A stretch of DNA of 64,000 nt, taken from contig OX387608.1 of the NCBI GenBank assembly GCA_947568835.1, positions 4,378,001 through 4,442,000 on the forward strand. The letters run 5' to 3'. Made by a program: the position numbers and the translations under genes. Under the pieces are notes generated by a model. That model saw only the letters and a program-made list of their open reading frames with translations, had not been told where the DNA came from and ran no database searches. Source of the stretch: Protonemura montana (lineage: Eukaryota; Arthropoda; Insecta; Plecoptera; Nemouridae). Below are positions 11,416 to 22,130 of the stretch, piece by piece; positions within the stretch are counted from its first letter, which is position 1; every line of letters begins with the position of its first letter.

Positions 11416-11799
11416 TTCACTTAACCGCATCTCGTCTACGATTAATTTGAATTGTACTTACTATCTCTTAGTATAACTAATTCCTATGTGAATACGTTAT
11501 TTCCTAAATACAGTAACCAATTTTACTAAATCCTTTCTCCTTTCATTTTTGATACTAAAACTATAGAGAAAAGACTGCTAAAACGTTTGTTTTTTGAAAG
11601 AATCACACTTCTGCACTATATGCCATCAATTGATCATAACTTTTAATGAACCATTGTGCAGCCATTAAAATAACGCCATAAGAACCAAGACTTTCCTATC
11701 GCCAGGACACATTTGGTAAAATTTCTCAATTTTTTTGCAACTTCTCAGCATGCACACTAAAAGTAAAGGAAAAGGGAACTGAAAAGCTAACACCAGTTT

Positions 11800-11929
11800 A
11801 GGAGACACGACGGTTTAATGGTTCGCACTGCAGTACAACAGTCAGACTATCGTTCATCATGTTATTATTGAAGAAGAACCATTGCCGCGATGATATTGCG
11901 GACCAGCGATGTCCCGATGTAACCACCAT
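11800..11929 (-). other. probable 3'UTR terminal exon of RpS28
   Basis: Two bases after the GCTGGATCGG that follows the RpS28 stop there is a good donor (AG|GTGAGA, minus strand, 12037-12032). A pyrimidine-rich acceptor (GTCTCGTTGCAG) ends at 11930. Together they give a 108-bp intron starting only about 12 nt past the stop, too close to trigger nonsense-mediated decay. The downstream exon contains ATTAAA on the minus strand (11819-11814), a candidate poly(A) signal. A short frame in this exon is protein-like (see findings). Confidence 0.5.
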
Positions 11930-12049
11930 CTGCAACGAGACCATCAGTCAGTCAACACATTAACACATTAAAGGAGATGTTATTTGATTGATAGACGTAA
12001 AAACATGTTTATCACATGTAAGTTATGAAATTCTCACCTCCGATCCAGC

Positions 12050-12247
12050 TTATCTTAGCCTCCTAGCTTCTCGCTCAGACTCGAGCAAGGTTAGGATGTC
12101 ACCCTCTCGGACGGGTCCCTTGACATTTCGGATAATTTGTCGGTTCTGCTCCCCAATGAACTCGACTTTGACTTGGGTACACTGTCCCTGGGATCCAGTA
12201 CGGCCCAAAACTTTCATGACACGAGCAAGAACAACTGGTTTGTCCAT
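12050..12247 (-). CDS. RpS28: 40S ribosomal protein S28 (eS28)
   Basis: Complete 65-aa eS28, a small-subunit protein near the mRNA exit channel/E site. The reading [20 protein letters not shown] followed by [30 protein letters not shown] and the C-terminal [12 protein letters not shown] matches the family over its whole length, with the short insect-type N-terminus. The stop is TAA. The coding region is uninterrupted. Upstream, the leader contains TTCCAG just before the ATG (AGTTAAACATG), a possible 5'UTR splice acceptor. The gene is convergent with AARSD1, about 670 bp from its stop. The intact frame and flanking splice signals argue against a processed pseudogene. Confidence 0.95.
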   Translation of the reverse strand: MDKPVVLARVMKVLGRTGSQGQCTQVKVEFIGEQNRQIIRNVKGPVREGDILTLLESEREARRLR

Positions 12248-12329
12248 GTTTAACTGGAATTTGGTGTGTTTTGCACGTGTAAAATCCGCTCGCTAGCGTA
12301 ACCGGACGTTCAAAATGGAGGATGTTCAC

Positions 12330-14220
12330 GGCAGCTTCGTAATGATTAGCGCTAGTGTCTTACATCCTGTACTGCTGCGCTAGTGGCGTCAGTTTTTGAA
12401 ACGTTCAACCTCGAAGTTAACGTCATTTTTTTTTGTTCCATTTTTGTTGTATTACATCTGCGACTTCGTGTGACCCAAAAGTGTACGAATTGCATATGTG
12501 TAAGCTGTTGCTACTTATATTTGTCTAGACCGGTGTGTACTGCAATATAGGTTACCGTAGCTTAACATGTCTCATAAATTTATCACAATTTCAACCCAAG
12601 CCCAATGTGAACGGTACCCATATCAACAAAATTTCAGTTGAGGTGCGTAAGCTTTACGTAGAGATCACAAATCAAGCAACTTACCTAACATTAATAAATC
12701 AAGAGTTTTATTCTGGCACTCGAGCTCATCCAATCGACCTACCTGTCAAACAAACAGATTTTAAAACAGACACCAGCCAGTCGTTTCCGCTAAAATTTAC
12801 AACATCTGTTGCCATTGTCGCTGTTGTATGCACTGAGCTTAACGAATTGTTTGACTAAAATTCTAAATCATTGTCTTTTGGCAACGAATATCACTTTTGA
12901 AAACCTTTGCCACCGAGCACATTCTCTGCAACGTGCAAACGATTTTAAGTTTTCAACCAACTCGTGACGTGATTTGACGCTAGAACGTAATCGGTCTTTA
13001 GTACCCCATTGTGTTTTATTGGGGGCTGGATTAAAATCAGGTAAACACACGGCAAAGCACCCACGTCATGTGCAAACTACGGCACCGACGGCGCCAACCG
13101 AGCAAATCATTGAGAACAGAAATCCATTCAAAAAATAAAACAGCAATTTAGTAGAACTAAGATTTTTTTTGTGTTTGCCCCAAGCCCAAAAGGTCAACTG
13201 GTCATACGTTCTGTGCGTAACGCAGTCTGGTATTGAGTCATCTAGAGATGAGATCACTCAAAGTACACATGTGGCTCCATTTCGCCCCCCAGTTCTAGCT
13301 TTGAGAAGACCACACTGCTGGTCTAGGTCTAGACTATAGGTTTCAAAACTCATAAACTACAAACCAATGTCTTTTTGATGAGCATGTCATGTCTACCCTG
13401 CTTGGCATTTGGCTCGAGTGGTACCAGTGGATCATCAGCTCGGCTTAGCTGCCGATTACACAGTTCGATAACATTTCTAAAACGACCGTTGTCATTGTTT
13501 GACCGGTAGGCAGGGCAAGACAGGAAAGTAACACGAATACAATCAAACGGACTTTCCGTTGATAAAGTCACCCTTTTAGCATATCAAGCGAAACCGGCTA
13601 GCCGGTCAGCTGTTGGCACAGTGCGTTCGAGAACAGAGTGATTGTCGACACGTGTGGACGAATATTGGATCGATCTCCTCTGCGACACCCCTTCGACCTT
13701 CTGGCGTCGAACCGACTGTTTGGCGATGGCGAAACACCTTTTATGTATATTGTCTTGATAGAATTTATACCTTCCAGCCGGCCCCGAGTGGGCAAGTACA
13801 TGATTAGAGTGAACCGCTGGTTTTAGAAGTGTTTTCGATTCTCGTTTCTATTCAGATTGACGTGCAGAGGAGAGAACACGGGAATATTGTTTTAAAAATT
13901 TTAATTTTTAGCATTTTTGGTTACCATTGACGGAATAAAAATTCCGGCCGGCGTTTCTAAATTTGGTATGCCATTTAAATTGCTTTATAAATAATATTAC
14001 TGTGACGTGAATTGCATTTCAAAAATTTCTTTGGCTCTTTCTAACCTAACCAATCATTGGATCCCACGCATCTACCCGTACTCATATAATCTTTTGATCT
14101 AAAAAAAAACACCATTACACACCCCTACATACCAACCATCTCGTACCGATATTATCCGAACGGGCTCTATACAAAAACATCTACGACGTCGTCCCTCTAT
14201 CGACGTCGCGTACCGACGCT
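12330..14220. other. intergenic stretch, no gene seen
   Basis: Between RpS28 and NHE. It contains the RpS28 promoter at its left edge (no TATA seen). Open frames at 12535-12858, 13350-13571 and 13598-13826 show no family resemblance. No SINE or MITE of the families found elsewhere was recognised. Confidence 0.5.
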
Positions 14221-14356
14221 TGCGTACCCGGCATCGCCGCCTCCCCCCAAACCCCAGCTATCAGCTGTTCGCTTCGGGGACAGCCGCCGCCGTCCACACA
14301 GACACACTGCGTTCAGTTTACACAGGAGCGCGCGTTGCGGACTGCCGCATCGCAAC

Positions 14357-14467
14357 ATGAAACCTTTCGACGGCGTTCAACCTTCGAAACTGCCCGACGA
14401 TCACGTCGACGCCGACACGGGTACCCGTCGTCATCCAAACGACTCTTTGCACGACTTGGACGTCTAG
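14357..14467 (+). other. upstream ORF 1 in putative NHE leader (36 codons)
   Basis: Starts ATGAAACCTTTC and ends GACTTGGACGTCTAG. The peptide is acidic (MKPFDGVQPSKLPDDH...HDLDV). It matters only if transcription starts upstream of it, which cannot be seen. Confidence 0.3.
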
Positions 14468-14598
14468 AGCGACACGCGGGAAACCGGGCCGTGGTCGTCG
14501 TTTCAGTTGCGGCTGCGACGTCGACGGGTTCGGACGTGTAACTTAGCTTGACTTGGTGTGACGGGTGTTTTTGTGACGGGTGCAACGTGCCGTGTGCA

Positions 14599-14661
14599 AT
14601 GAGTGAAACCGAAAGCGAGCGAATCGCGGTCGTCATCGGCCAGCAAACTCGATCTTATTGA
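14599..14661 (+). other. upstream ORF 2 in putative NHE leader (20 codons)
   Basis: ATGAGTGAAACCGAAAGC, ending in TATTGA, encodes MSETESERIAVVIGQQTRSY. It ends 90 bp before the main start, a layout that could reduce main-frame initiation if both are on the same mRNA. Confidence 0.3.
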
Positions 14662-14751
14662 TCGCTAGACGTCGATCTCTAGACCAGAGAGAAATATTTG
14701 GCGTGTGTTAATTGCGGTCAACGCTTTACATTTTAGTTTTTTATTTCTGAT

Positions 14752-15145
14752 ATGGCGTTGTTAAGGGTGTGTTTTTGGGTGGCGTTTGTGGTGCTCGCGT
14801 TGGGAGTTGAGGGACGACCTGATGTGAGGACGACGGCGGTTCACGATCAGCAATCGCTGGGGTTGACGCCGATCAAAGACGAAGGGAGGACGGCGGCATT
14901 GGCGACGTCCACGTCGAACAGGCCCCCGTCTACTGAGGGTGGTTCTTCGGGGGAGACGATTTATATGAAGACGGAGGCGGAGAAGAAGATGGATCTTGAG
15001 GCTCACGATGGACATGGAGTGGAGAATGGACATGGGCCACATGGGGAGATACAGCGGTACAAAGTGATGACCATCGAGTTTGCGCGGGTGGAGACGCCGT
15101 TCATCATCGGATTGTGGATCTTCTTTGCGAGCATTGCGAAAATTG
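14752..15145 (+). CDS. sodium/hydrogen exchanger (NHE, Nhe2/NHE3-like), first coding exon
   Basis: N-terminus of a plasma-membrane or endosomal Na+/H+ antiporter that swaps Na+ for H+ to set pH and salt balance. The exon encodes about 131 residues. First comes a hydrophobic signal peptide (MALLRVCFWVAFVVLALGVEG). Then comes a low-complexity luminal region rich in Thr/Ser/Gly with a His/Gly stretch (GHGVENGHGPHGE). It ends with RYKVMTIEFARVETPFIIGL followed by WIFFASIAKIG, the highly conserved entry to the first core membrane helix of insect NHE proteins. It ends in codon phase 1 at a strong donor, GTAAGT (15146-15151). The expected next residues (family FHMTPKLSKIFPES) were not found in the window, so the gene is partial here. 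Paralogue assignment to Nhe2 is from memory and less certain than the family. Confidence 0.85.
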
Positions 15146-15939
15146 GTAAGTGAATGAAATTAATTTATATACACTAGTCATCTCTGTGATTTCTGGGAAC
15201 ATGAAAGTCTTAAGCAATCGAAATCGTGCTGGTTTGAAGCTTGTCCCACGTGGACTGATCTATAGAGAGACGGTTTCAAATCCCGAGTATTCAAAACAGA
15301 AAATATCACCGGAAAAACAAGGAGGAAAAAAAACTGAAAACCGCAACAGTTTCCTCCTCTATAGCAGATCACATCAATTATGCAGCGTCTCTATTCGTTT
15401 CCGTTTCACGCAAGTCTATACAACGACTGACACAATCCATTTGCTTTGTTCTTTTGATCACTTCCTCGGTTCTTTTCCTTCACGATCGCAGCTTTCTTAT
15501 CATCAACGCGGCGCGGCCAAACAAAGTCCCTTTATTTGCTAGTAGCTGGGATTTTTTCATCGTCAGCCGCGTGGTTTCAGATAAGCAGAGAGCAGTCATT
15601 TCCCTCTTGGAAGTGGAACACCATGCAATGCCACACTCGCATCGGGTTTATTAATAGCCACATTTATTTGGTTAGCATATCCGAGACAGCTCCAAAGTTT
15701 CCCGCCGTTTTCCTGTGGCGCCAAGACGTCTGGTGGGCGTCGTGGCAACTGCAAAGGTGTCCGCGCCATTGCTTGATTTTGGGGTGCAGCTCGTTTTAAT
15801 GGGGTAAGGGTGGATGAATTGCACCCACCTCGGTATTTGCATAGCGACGTGCTCTAGGGTCATTTTGCCAAGACAATCAGCTTTGTGTAGCTCTTCTCGC
15901 TGGTTTCTCATATTATTTTTCCTCAAGTTCTCTTCCGTG

Positions 15940-16090
15940 GCAGGACATATCTTTAAAAATTGTTGGGGGAACCAAGCCCCGATCTCCACCTTTCGCGGCT
16001 GTTACTCTAATTAACTTAGCTAATTGAACGCGACCTTCTTGAGAGGAAATTTTAGATTTCCTGGGTTCGATTTCTCGAACGGTAACACGT
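15940..16090 (-). mobile_element. tRNA-derived SINE, degenerate fragment
   Basis: CCCCGATCTCCACCTTTCGC followed by GGCTGTTACTCTAATTAACTTAGC is the reversed B-box/anticodon-arm region of the SINE seen at 40560-40800. The ends are lost. The sequence to its left (15152-15939) shows nothing recognisable. Confidence 0.5.
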
Positions 16091-18490
16091 TTTTGTGAGG
16101 GAAGCAGTGCAAACGATAAAAAAAAAAGTAAATACCATTCGGTGTTATTTTTAGACCCTCATGCGTGAGCCTGCAAGAATGTGCTATTCGGTGACATGAA
16201 AAGCAACGCAGTTTACTTCGATACGTGAAAACCCTTGGGATCCAAATCCAATGGTATATTTATGATGTCTGGTTAATCCGGCGACAAATCATTGATACCA
16301 ACCTGAGCTGCTGGTTTTATATCGAAGCGCATAAGTTTAGTGTCATAATGTTTTCGATCAAGGTTATGCATACTGATTCTGACGCAAAGGAATCCGATAA
16401 TAAATCGATTATGAATACCAAACAATTAATTTAAATAAACCGTTACAAATTTCGTTGAACAATCGATTGCGCGAAAAGCGTTTGAATTTGAAAACGCTCG
16501 AAATCGCGTCGACCATCTATTTGCCAATAAGCTATGAGAGTAACCCGACCTTGCCAATCTCTTGGTTATGTCGACCACATTGTCCCAATTTCATGCACCG
16601 CACCGGAGCGATCAGGTTTCAGCGCCTGCCAAGCCTCGGGGGGGTTCAGTCAAAAGTGAAACATGTAAACATAACATACTCTAACCACACTTGTTGTAGA
16701 GATTGACATCTTGAAGAATAACTCGTATGCCGCGGTGGAAAGGTTGCTGCGCGGTATCTGGACCTTTGATGAATCAATCGATTCGTTGGATTAGTTATTG
16801 GAAATGAAGTCAGGCGAGAGTTAGCTGTTTAATCGGACTCTGGAATCGGCATTGACACACTGTCTATAGCTGTGTAATTAATCAAGATAATTAGATTCAC
16901 GGCGTGTGAACTAATTTTAATTGAAATCTGGATTGGACGTTTTCATGTCAAAGGAAACTCGGAAAATTGACGAAGTTATGCTATTTATTTAATGCGACAT
17001 CTGGCAGTGATTTGGTTTAAATTACTATTATCTAGCTTATTTCGGATGGAGGGCAAACGATAATTTAAATCAACGCCTAAATTACCTCTTGCTGCATGCA
17101 CTTTCAATCTGAAAACATGTAATTCCTATGATCAATGCGTCATATTTATTTTTATACAAAAAAATCAATTGATTGGCGCCGATTTTATTATGCCAATTTC
17201 ATAATCTTGCTTACGCACTGTCGTTACGCAATGTGCGTAACGCAACAATGTTACCTCATTCATGTCAGCATCCCTTCACTCGGCTAGCTGTTTCCACTCC
17301 ACGACCTGTCCCAACCAGTCCCCAGTTGCAAACAGATACTCGTGGGATGCAGAAATAGACCCAAACAGGGCAAGCATTTTCCCTCAAGTGAAAGGAAAAC
17401 TAGGGAAATTCTCTGCGCTATTATTACATCCTCCATAAATAGTGAATAGCATAAAGTACAGTACATCTTGGCGTTGACCTGAACCGGTTAGGATTTTCGT
17501 CTCCCACGAATATCATTTTATTGGCTATGAAGATATTATGGCATACGGAATTAATGGCCGTTCCGTAATGGGAGTCGCCATAAACAACACTATTATTAAG
17601 TACATTTTTACTGTGGATACATCATGCGGATTCATTTTAAGAAACAGTTGGTTTTGCAACAACTTTACTGCTAGCTACATCGCGTACTTGGAACGTAAAA
17701 TCTAACGACATCTTATCATGAAATTAACTGTAGCTTATTACGTTAGCCGCTGCCTCGTCTGCTACGAGGAAAGAACGCCCCACGTGCAAGGATTACAGCT
17801 TTGTGCAAAAAGGATTACGAGTGGCAGAACTATAAACTCATTATTAACTCGGCTAGACCATGCAGTTACAGGGAATTAAAAAAAATAATTTAGCAATACC
17901 TTTGAATGGTTGCCGAAACGATTTAGAGCACATTTACGAGCGAAAAGATCCTGCACAAAGGTTGCAAAAATAGGCATGCTTCAAAATGAAAAACAATAAA
18001 ACTTTATCATATTGGCGTAGGTCGGTGTCCCACTGCATGTTGGATGTCTATCCTCAATCACATAACAAAATGGTCACAGGTAGGGGCTGGGGCAAGTTTT
18101 TTCTAATCTCTCACAACTTTCCATTGCTAGGACCGAATAATCACCGAGCCCAACATAAAAAGTACCCGCAATGACCAATAGCTACGATGATTAGGTACCC
18201 AATAAGTGGCGTCTTATCCGATTGGTTATCTGCAATTGCTTTCGGTTTCTAAGCTTACATGTGAGTCAATTAATTATTTCATGTTGTCCTAGAATTGGCC
18301 TGCTAATGTTAAGTTGAGGTTATGTTTTGAGTTCATGTTATATTCACTGCTACGGAGATTGTTACTGTCGTAGTTTATTGATTTTGGGGCCTTTTGTAGG
18401 TAAAACTTTCGATCAGAATGAATTGGACTGAAATTGTTAGTCTTTTTTGTTGTCAGTTCTGTTGAAACAAATATATGACCAAACTTATAT
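16091..18490. other. no gene seen
   Basis: Mostly unique AT-rich DNA. Open frames are short and not protein-like. No member of the repeat families was recognised. Confidence 0.5.
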
Positions 18491-19372
18491 GAGGTTCACT
18501 TGTAGATTCAAAGTTTGGTAGCCATGGAGATGATGAGATCGCCTGACAGAGCTTCTCAATTCTGCTATCTTATATTACCACGGGTATATCATGGCCTAGC
18601 ATAGGAGGTTCAATGGTAGATTCAACTTTTGGTAGCCATGGAGATGCTGAGATCGCCTGACAGAGCTTCTCAATTCTGCTATCTTATGTTACCACGGGTA
18701 TATCATGGCCTAGCATAGGAGGTTCAATGGTAGATTCAACGTTTAGTAGCCATGGAGATGCTGAGATCGCCTGACAGAGCTTCTCAATTCTGCTATCTTA
18801 TGTTACCACGGGTATATCATGGCCTAGCATAGGAGGTTCAATGGTAGATTCATCGTTTGGTAGCCATGAAGATGCTGAGATCGCCTGACAGAGCTTCTCA
18901 ATTCTGCTATCTTATGTTACCACGGGTATATCATGGCCTGGCATAGGAGGTTCAATGGTGGATTCAACGTTTGGTAGCCATGGAGATGCTGAGATCGCCT
19001 GACAGAGCTTCTCAATTCTGCTATCTTATGTTACCACGGGTATATCATGACCTAACATAGGAGGTTCAATGGTAGATTCAACGTTTAGTAGCCATGGAGA
19101 TGCTGAGATCGCCTGACAGAGCTTCTCAATTCTGCTATCTTATGTTACCACGGGTATATCATGGCCTAGCATAGGAGGTTCAATGGTAGATTCAACGTTT
19201 AGTAGCCATGGAGATGCTGAGATCGCCTGACAGAGCTTCTCAATTCTGCTATCTTATGTTACCACGGGTATATCATGGCCTAGCATAGGAGGTTCAATGG
19301 TAGATTCAACGTTCGATAGCCATGGAGATGCTGAGATCGCCTGACAGAGCTTCTCAATTCTGCTATCGTACC
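18491..19372 (+). repeat. 114-bp tandem repeat, about 7.7 copies
   Basis: GCCATGG marks recur at 18521, 18635, 18749, 18863 (GCCATGA), 18977, 19091, 19205 and 19319, exactly 114 bp apart. The unit runs GGTAGATTCAACGTTTGG ... GCTTCTCAATTCTGC ... TATATCATGGCCTAGCATAG. Copies differ by only a few substitutions. The last unit breaks off after TTCTGCTATC and runs into a tRNA-like sequence. Confidence 0.95.
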
Positions 19373-19401
19373 CGGGACATACCAATAGGGTTCTCTACCA
19401 A

Positions 19402-19500
19402 GTGTGCCCGGATAGTTCAGTTGGAAGAGCACCCGACCGGCCATCGGGAGGACCGTAGTTTGTTTCCCGGTTCGAATGCACATTCCAGTCTGGCTTCCTT
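19402..19500 (+). mobile_element. tRNA-Lys-like SINE head
   Basis: GCCCGGATAGTTCAGTTGGA followed by AGAGC is a near-perfect tRNA A-box/D-arm of tRNA-Lys type. CCCGA-CCGGCCA-TCGGG forms an anticodon stem and 7-nt loop, and CCGGTTCGAATGC is a B box. Position 33 is C rather than T and the acceptor stem does not close, so this is a tRNA-derived retroposon head or pseudogene, not a functional tRNA. It abuts the 114-bp array. Confidence 0.65.
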
Positions 19501-19540
19501 CTCAATTCTATTTTCAACGTCAATTCTACTTTCATCTTAA

Positions 19541-20804
19541 ATTAAGAACACCCCAAATAAATCCAATCAACTTGTTAACAGTTTCCACATAGCATATAAA
19601 GTACATACCACCACTTCTGTAATTACTTTTTTTTTTAATTTTCAATTGCTATTCGCCTTTCATGATCACGTTCGACCCATATGCTATTATTTTGCTAGTT
19701 CTGTCGTCGAGCAATCTTGAACCAGGTCAAACAATTACTCAAACACCGACGAAGCTCATAACAAGCTGAAAAGCCAAGACGGCTTGTACATTGTCTCTTG
19801 TAGGTAATTCATTACTCCCCTCCGTGGCTTACAAGATTACCGCCAAGAAATCGTTCACCCCCTGCGGGCTTTTTAAAATTAACCTCCATGCACTCAGCAC
19901 AAACTGGCAACGTGATGATGATAATAATTCGCGTCAGCTGTTTCTATAATGACTGCGATTAAAATGATCAACTTGCGAATGCTCCGTGCATTATTTGCTA
20001 TTAATAAAACTGCACTCGATGTTTGCACCTCACCGTAACTGCAGTCGATCGTAGATGAAAAGCATATGCAGCTTTCTCGGTTCATTACGTTTACTATTTA
20101 GAAACATTTCCATGCTCATTGTGCAAGTACACTGCATATTTATAGCAATTTAAACGAGAAAACCGATAAATTTCACTGTTTACATTCAAATAAATATAAT
20201 ACCATTTTTGCAAATCATTATTTAATTTTTCATCAATTCAATTTATCATCAATACCACCATAAAAGATGTTAAACCAGTTAAAAAAAGTACCAAATGACA
20301 TCCGATTTTATTTCTATATATACACACTTTAGAAAATGGGACAGGAATTTTCAAGGTAACTGTGACACTGAACAAATTGAAATCGCATGTCAGTTAAGTT
20401 AGGTGCATAGAAAAAAAAAAAACGACAAGAAAATATTGCAATTGCATTTTATGAATTCTAGATTACGGCATTGCAGCTGCGACCGGGTGTCAGTCACACG
20501 CACACGTTGTGCTTTGCATTGCGTGAATCAAACGCACGCAAATAGTTCTACACACGCGTGCATTTGCTGACAATGACACGCGGATTATTGAATATCTGTT
20601 CGTGGCTTCCTATGAGTCTATTTATAAGTTTATCACTTGTTTGAAAAAAGTTGAAGTATGTTTGCACTTAATTTCGAGTAGTGGATACTTATCACAGGAA
20701 TATTGATGTGGCTTTGCCACTGGACAACTGATTATCAGGACAACTGATTATTTAATTTCCATTTTTTTCCTTTAATATCGCAATTCTTGATTTCATCTGA
20801 TTAA
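19541..20804. other. no gene seen
   Basis: AT-rich unique sequence. Only a short duplication (GGACAACTGATTAT, near 20721-20752) stands out. Confidence 0.5.
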
Positions 20805-20965
20805 TGAGGTTTAACGACGCATTTTTTTTGACAATGGGCCATGCGGCACTGGTCTAATGGCGTCAGTAAGTGAGTGGATGATGATGAATCTAACCTAGAC
20901 TAGAAGGCAGTAGGACAAACCCGGTGCCGGTACTCCTGTCGAAGACCAAGAGGACCACCGGCTTT
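20805..20965 (-). mobile_element. 5S-rRNA-derived SINE, 3' part only
   Basis: TTTAACGACGCA, GGTCTAATGGCGTCAGT, CCCGGTGCCGGTACTCCTGT and GACCACCGGC are the reversed 3' half of the SINE of 25285-25690. The 5S-like head is absent (5'-truncated). Confidence 0.8.
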
Positions 20966-21293
20966 TTGCAACTAAGTGACTAGTTTAGTTAAAATGGCCG
21001 ACCTTGGACCTTGACTTTTGTACATTTACATTCCCTCTGGCGGTGCTTAGAAAATATTAAATCAGGAAAAACTTGGAAAAAAAATCTATGATGCAAGCAC
21101 ATTCTATTGTTGGAAAATTCTTATAAATCGAAGATAGCATTGATCGTAAAACGCGCGAAAATGCGCTTTTTAAGTCAAAACTTGAGAGAATTTTCCGCAT
21201 TTCCCTTTCCTTTAAAACTTGTAACTTTTCCTCTGCTTCGACCAGTAGTCGCAGAGGTAGACCGAATATCTTGCGTGGGCCAGCCTCTCATCA

Positions 21294-21313
21294 CCCCCCC
21301 CCCCCCCCCCCCC
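21294..21313. repeat. C20 homopolymer
   Basis: Twenty consecutive C in a C-rich neighbourhood. A second C-rich run lies at 24018-24043 and a G23 run at 49787-49809. Lengths of such runs are unreliable in assemblies. Confidence 0.9.
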
Positions 21314-21439
21314 TTACCGCCCCTCAACCACTCCTCGTTGACGCAGGAACACCCCCACGCATTTACCCGTTTCCCATCGTTAACGCCTGGGGCGACACTA
21401 ATGTTTTAAAGTACTTTCTATGTACAGTACTTGCTCGCC

Positions 21440-21535
21440 ATTCACCGGGTTTTACCTCCTCCCTTTTAAGCTAGATTAGGTTCATCATCCACATCGTCAC
21501 CGACTTATTTCACGAACGCCACCGGACCCTGATTA
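21440..21535 (+). mobile_element. 5S-SINE 3' fragment
   Basis: CACCGGGTTTTACCTCCTCC, CTAGATTAGGTTCATCATCC and ACGAACGCCACCGGACC correspond to the SINE tail with many substitutions; an old copy. Confidence 0.6.
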
Positions 21536-21689
21536 AAATTGGCGTTTTTTCCATACACATAATTAGTTAGTTAAAAAACGCCAATGTGTTCGGGATTTAT
21601 TTCAGAAAATACATCATACATTAGTTTTTAAGTTATTGACCCTGATTATTTGATTTAGATGCATTTAGGAAGCTTGAACTTGGTAATTG

Positions 21690-21838
21690 TTATAATTTTA
21701 TGTGGTTCTTTTGTTATTGGAAAATTGTCAGGACTGCTCTAACCCTTGAAGAAGTAACTAGTACATGTTACGAAACGTCGGGAAATTTTAGTTGTCCTTT
21801 ACTTAGCTTTCAAAACCCAGTTCAAATAGTTTTTGTTA
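21690..21838 (+). mobile_element. palindromic MITE-like family, partial copy
   Basis: GTGGTTCTTTTGTTATTGGA, GAAGAAGTAACTAGTACATG, ACGAAACGTCGGGAAA and CAAAACCCAGTTCAAATAGT match the second half of the 3170-3416 element (reverse orientation). The other arm is missing. Confidence 0.75.
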
Positions 21839-21901
21839 TGCCACAGGACCTGTTTTCAAAACAGTGCGTCGTTAAACACACAAAGAATCAAAGCTTGTAG
21901 G

Positions 21902-22093
21902 ATGTCTTCAGCAGGTCGTGGATTAAGTATGTCAATGTTATCGATATTTGCAGTTTATACCGGTTTTGTGAGTCAACTGCGTGTGTGGAATTATTATTCT
22001 CGGCGAAAAAATCTAGAAAGATTTCTGGAATTTGAAAAATCGAAGAAGTTTGAGGTCTTTGCCAACGAACATGTTAATGAAAGCTGCTGCTAG
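21902..22093 (+). CDS. possible 63-aa microprotein with one membrane segment
   Basis: The ATG at 21902 opens a frame of 63 codons ending in TAG. Residues about 8-27 (LSMSMLSIFAVYTGFVSQLR) could form a membrane helix. The tail is charged (YYSRRKNLERFLEFEKSKKF) and ends with EHVNESCC. The order (short N-terminus, helix, basic stretch, amphipathic tail) resembles single-pass mitochondrial or ER small proteins, but I recognise no family. It sits between a MITE fragment and the 10-bp minisatellite, has no introns and no obvious promoter. It could be a retrocopy, an exon, or chance. Confidence 0.25.
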   Translation: MSSAGRGLSMSMLSIFAVYTGFVSQLRVWNYYSRRKNLERFLEFEKSKKFEVFANEHVNESCC

Positions 22094-22130
22094 GAAGATT
22101 TTTTTATGGCTTTACAAAACCTGAACCAGC

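Larger units (their letters stand above)
14221..14751 (+). promoter_or_regulatory. GC-rich promoter/5' leader region of the NHE gene
   Basis: GC- and CpG-rich sequence ends just before the NHE start codon. The last 40 bases turn AT-rich (TTTACATTTTAG then TTTTTTATTTCTGATATGG), which may include a 3' splice site, so part of this block could be an upstream non-coding exon and the rest an intron. Two short ATG-initiated frames precede the main ATG (14357-14467 and 14599-14661). Confidence 0.5.

Noticed and set aside
12038-12052. stop-codon readthrough of RpS28 into its 3'UTR exon
   Set aside because: Continuing the frame across the predicted splice gives a different reading from the protein-like GGYIGTSL frame, and the RpS28 C-terminus (EREARRLR) is already complete.
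12099-12329. overlapping 76-codon frame on the minus strand across RpS28
   Set aside because: An out-of-frame shadow of RpS28 and its leader.
14313-15042. Arg-rich ORFs on the minus strand opposite the NHE leader and first exon
   Set aside because: Shadows of GC-rich sequence; the plus strand carries the recognisable NHE N-terminus and a splice donor.
19402-19480. functional tRNA-Lys gene
   Set aside because: A and B boxes are good, but the acceptor stem does not close, position 33 is not T, and the anticodon would be GGC rather than a Lys anticodon. Treated as a retroposon head.
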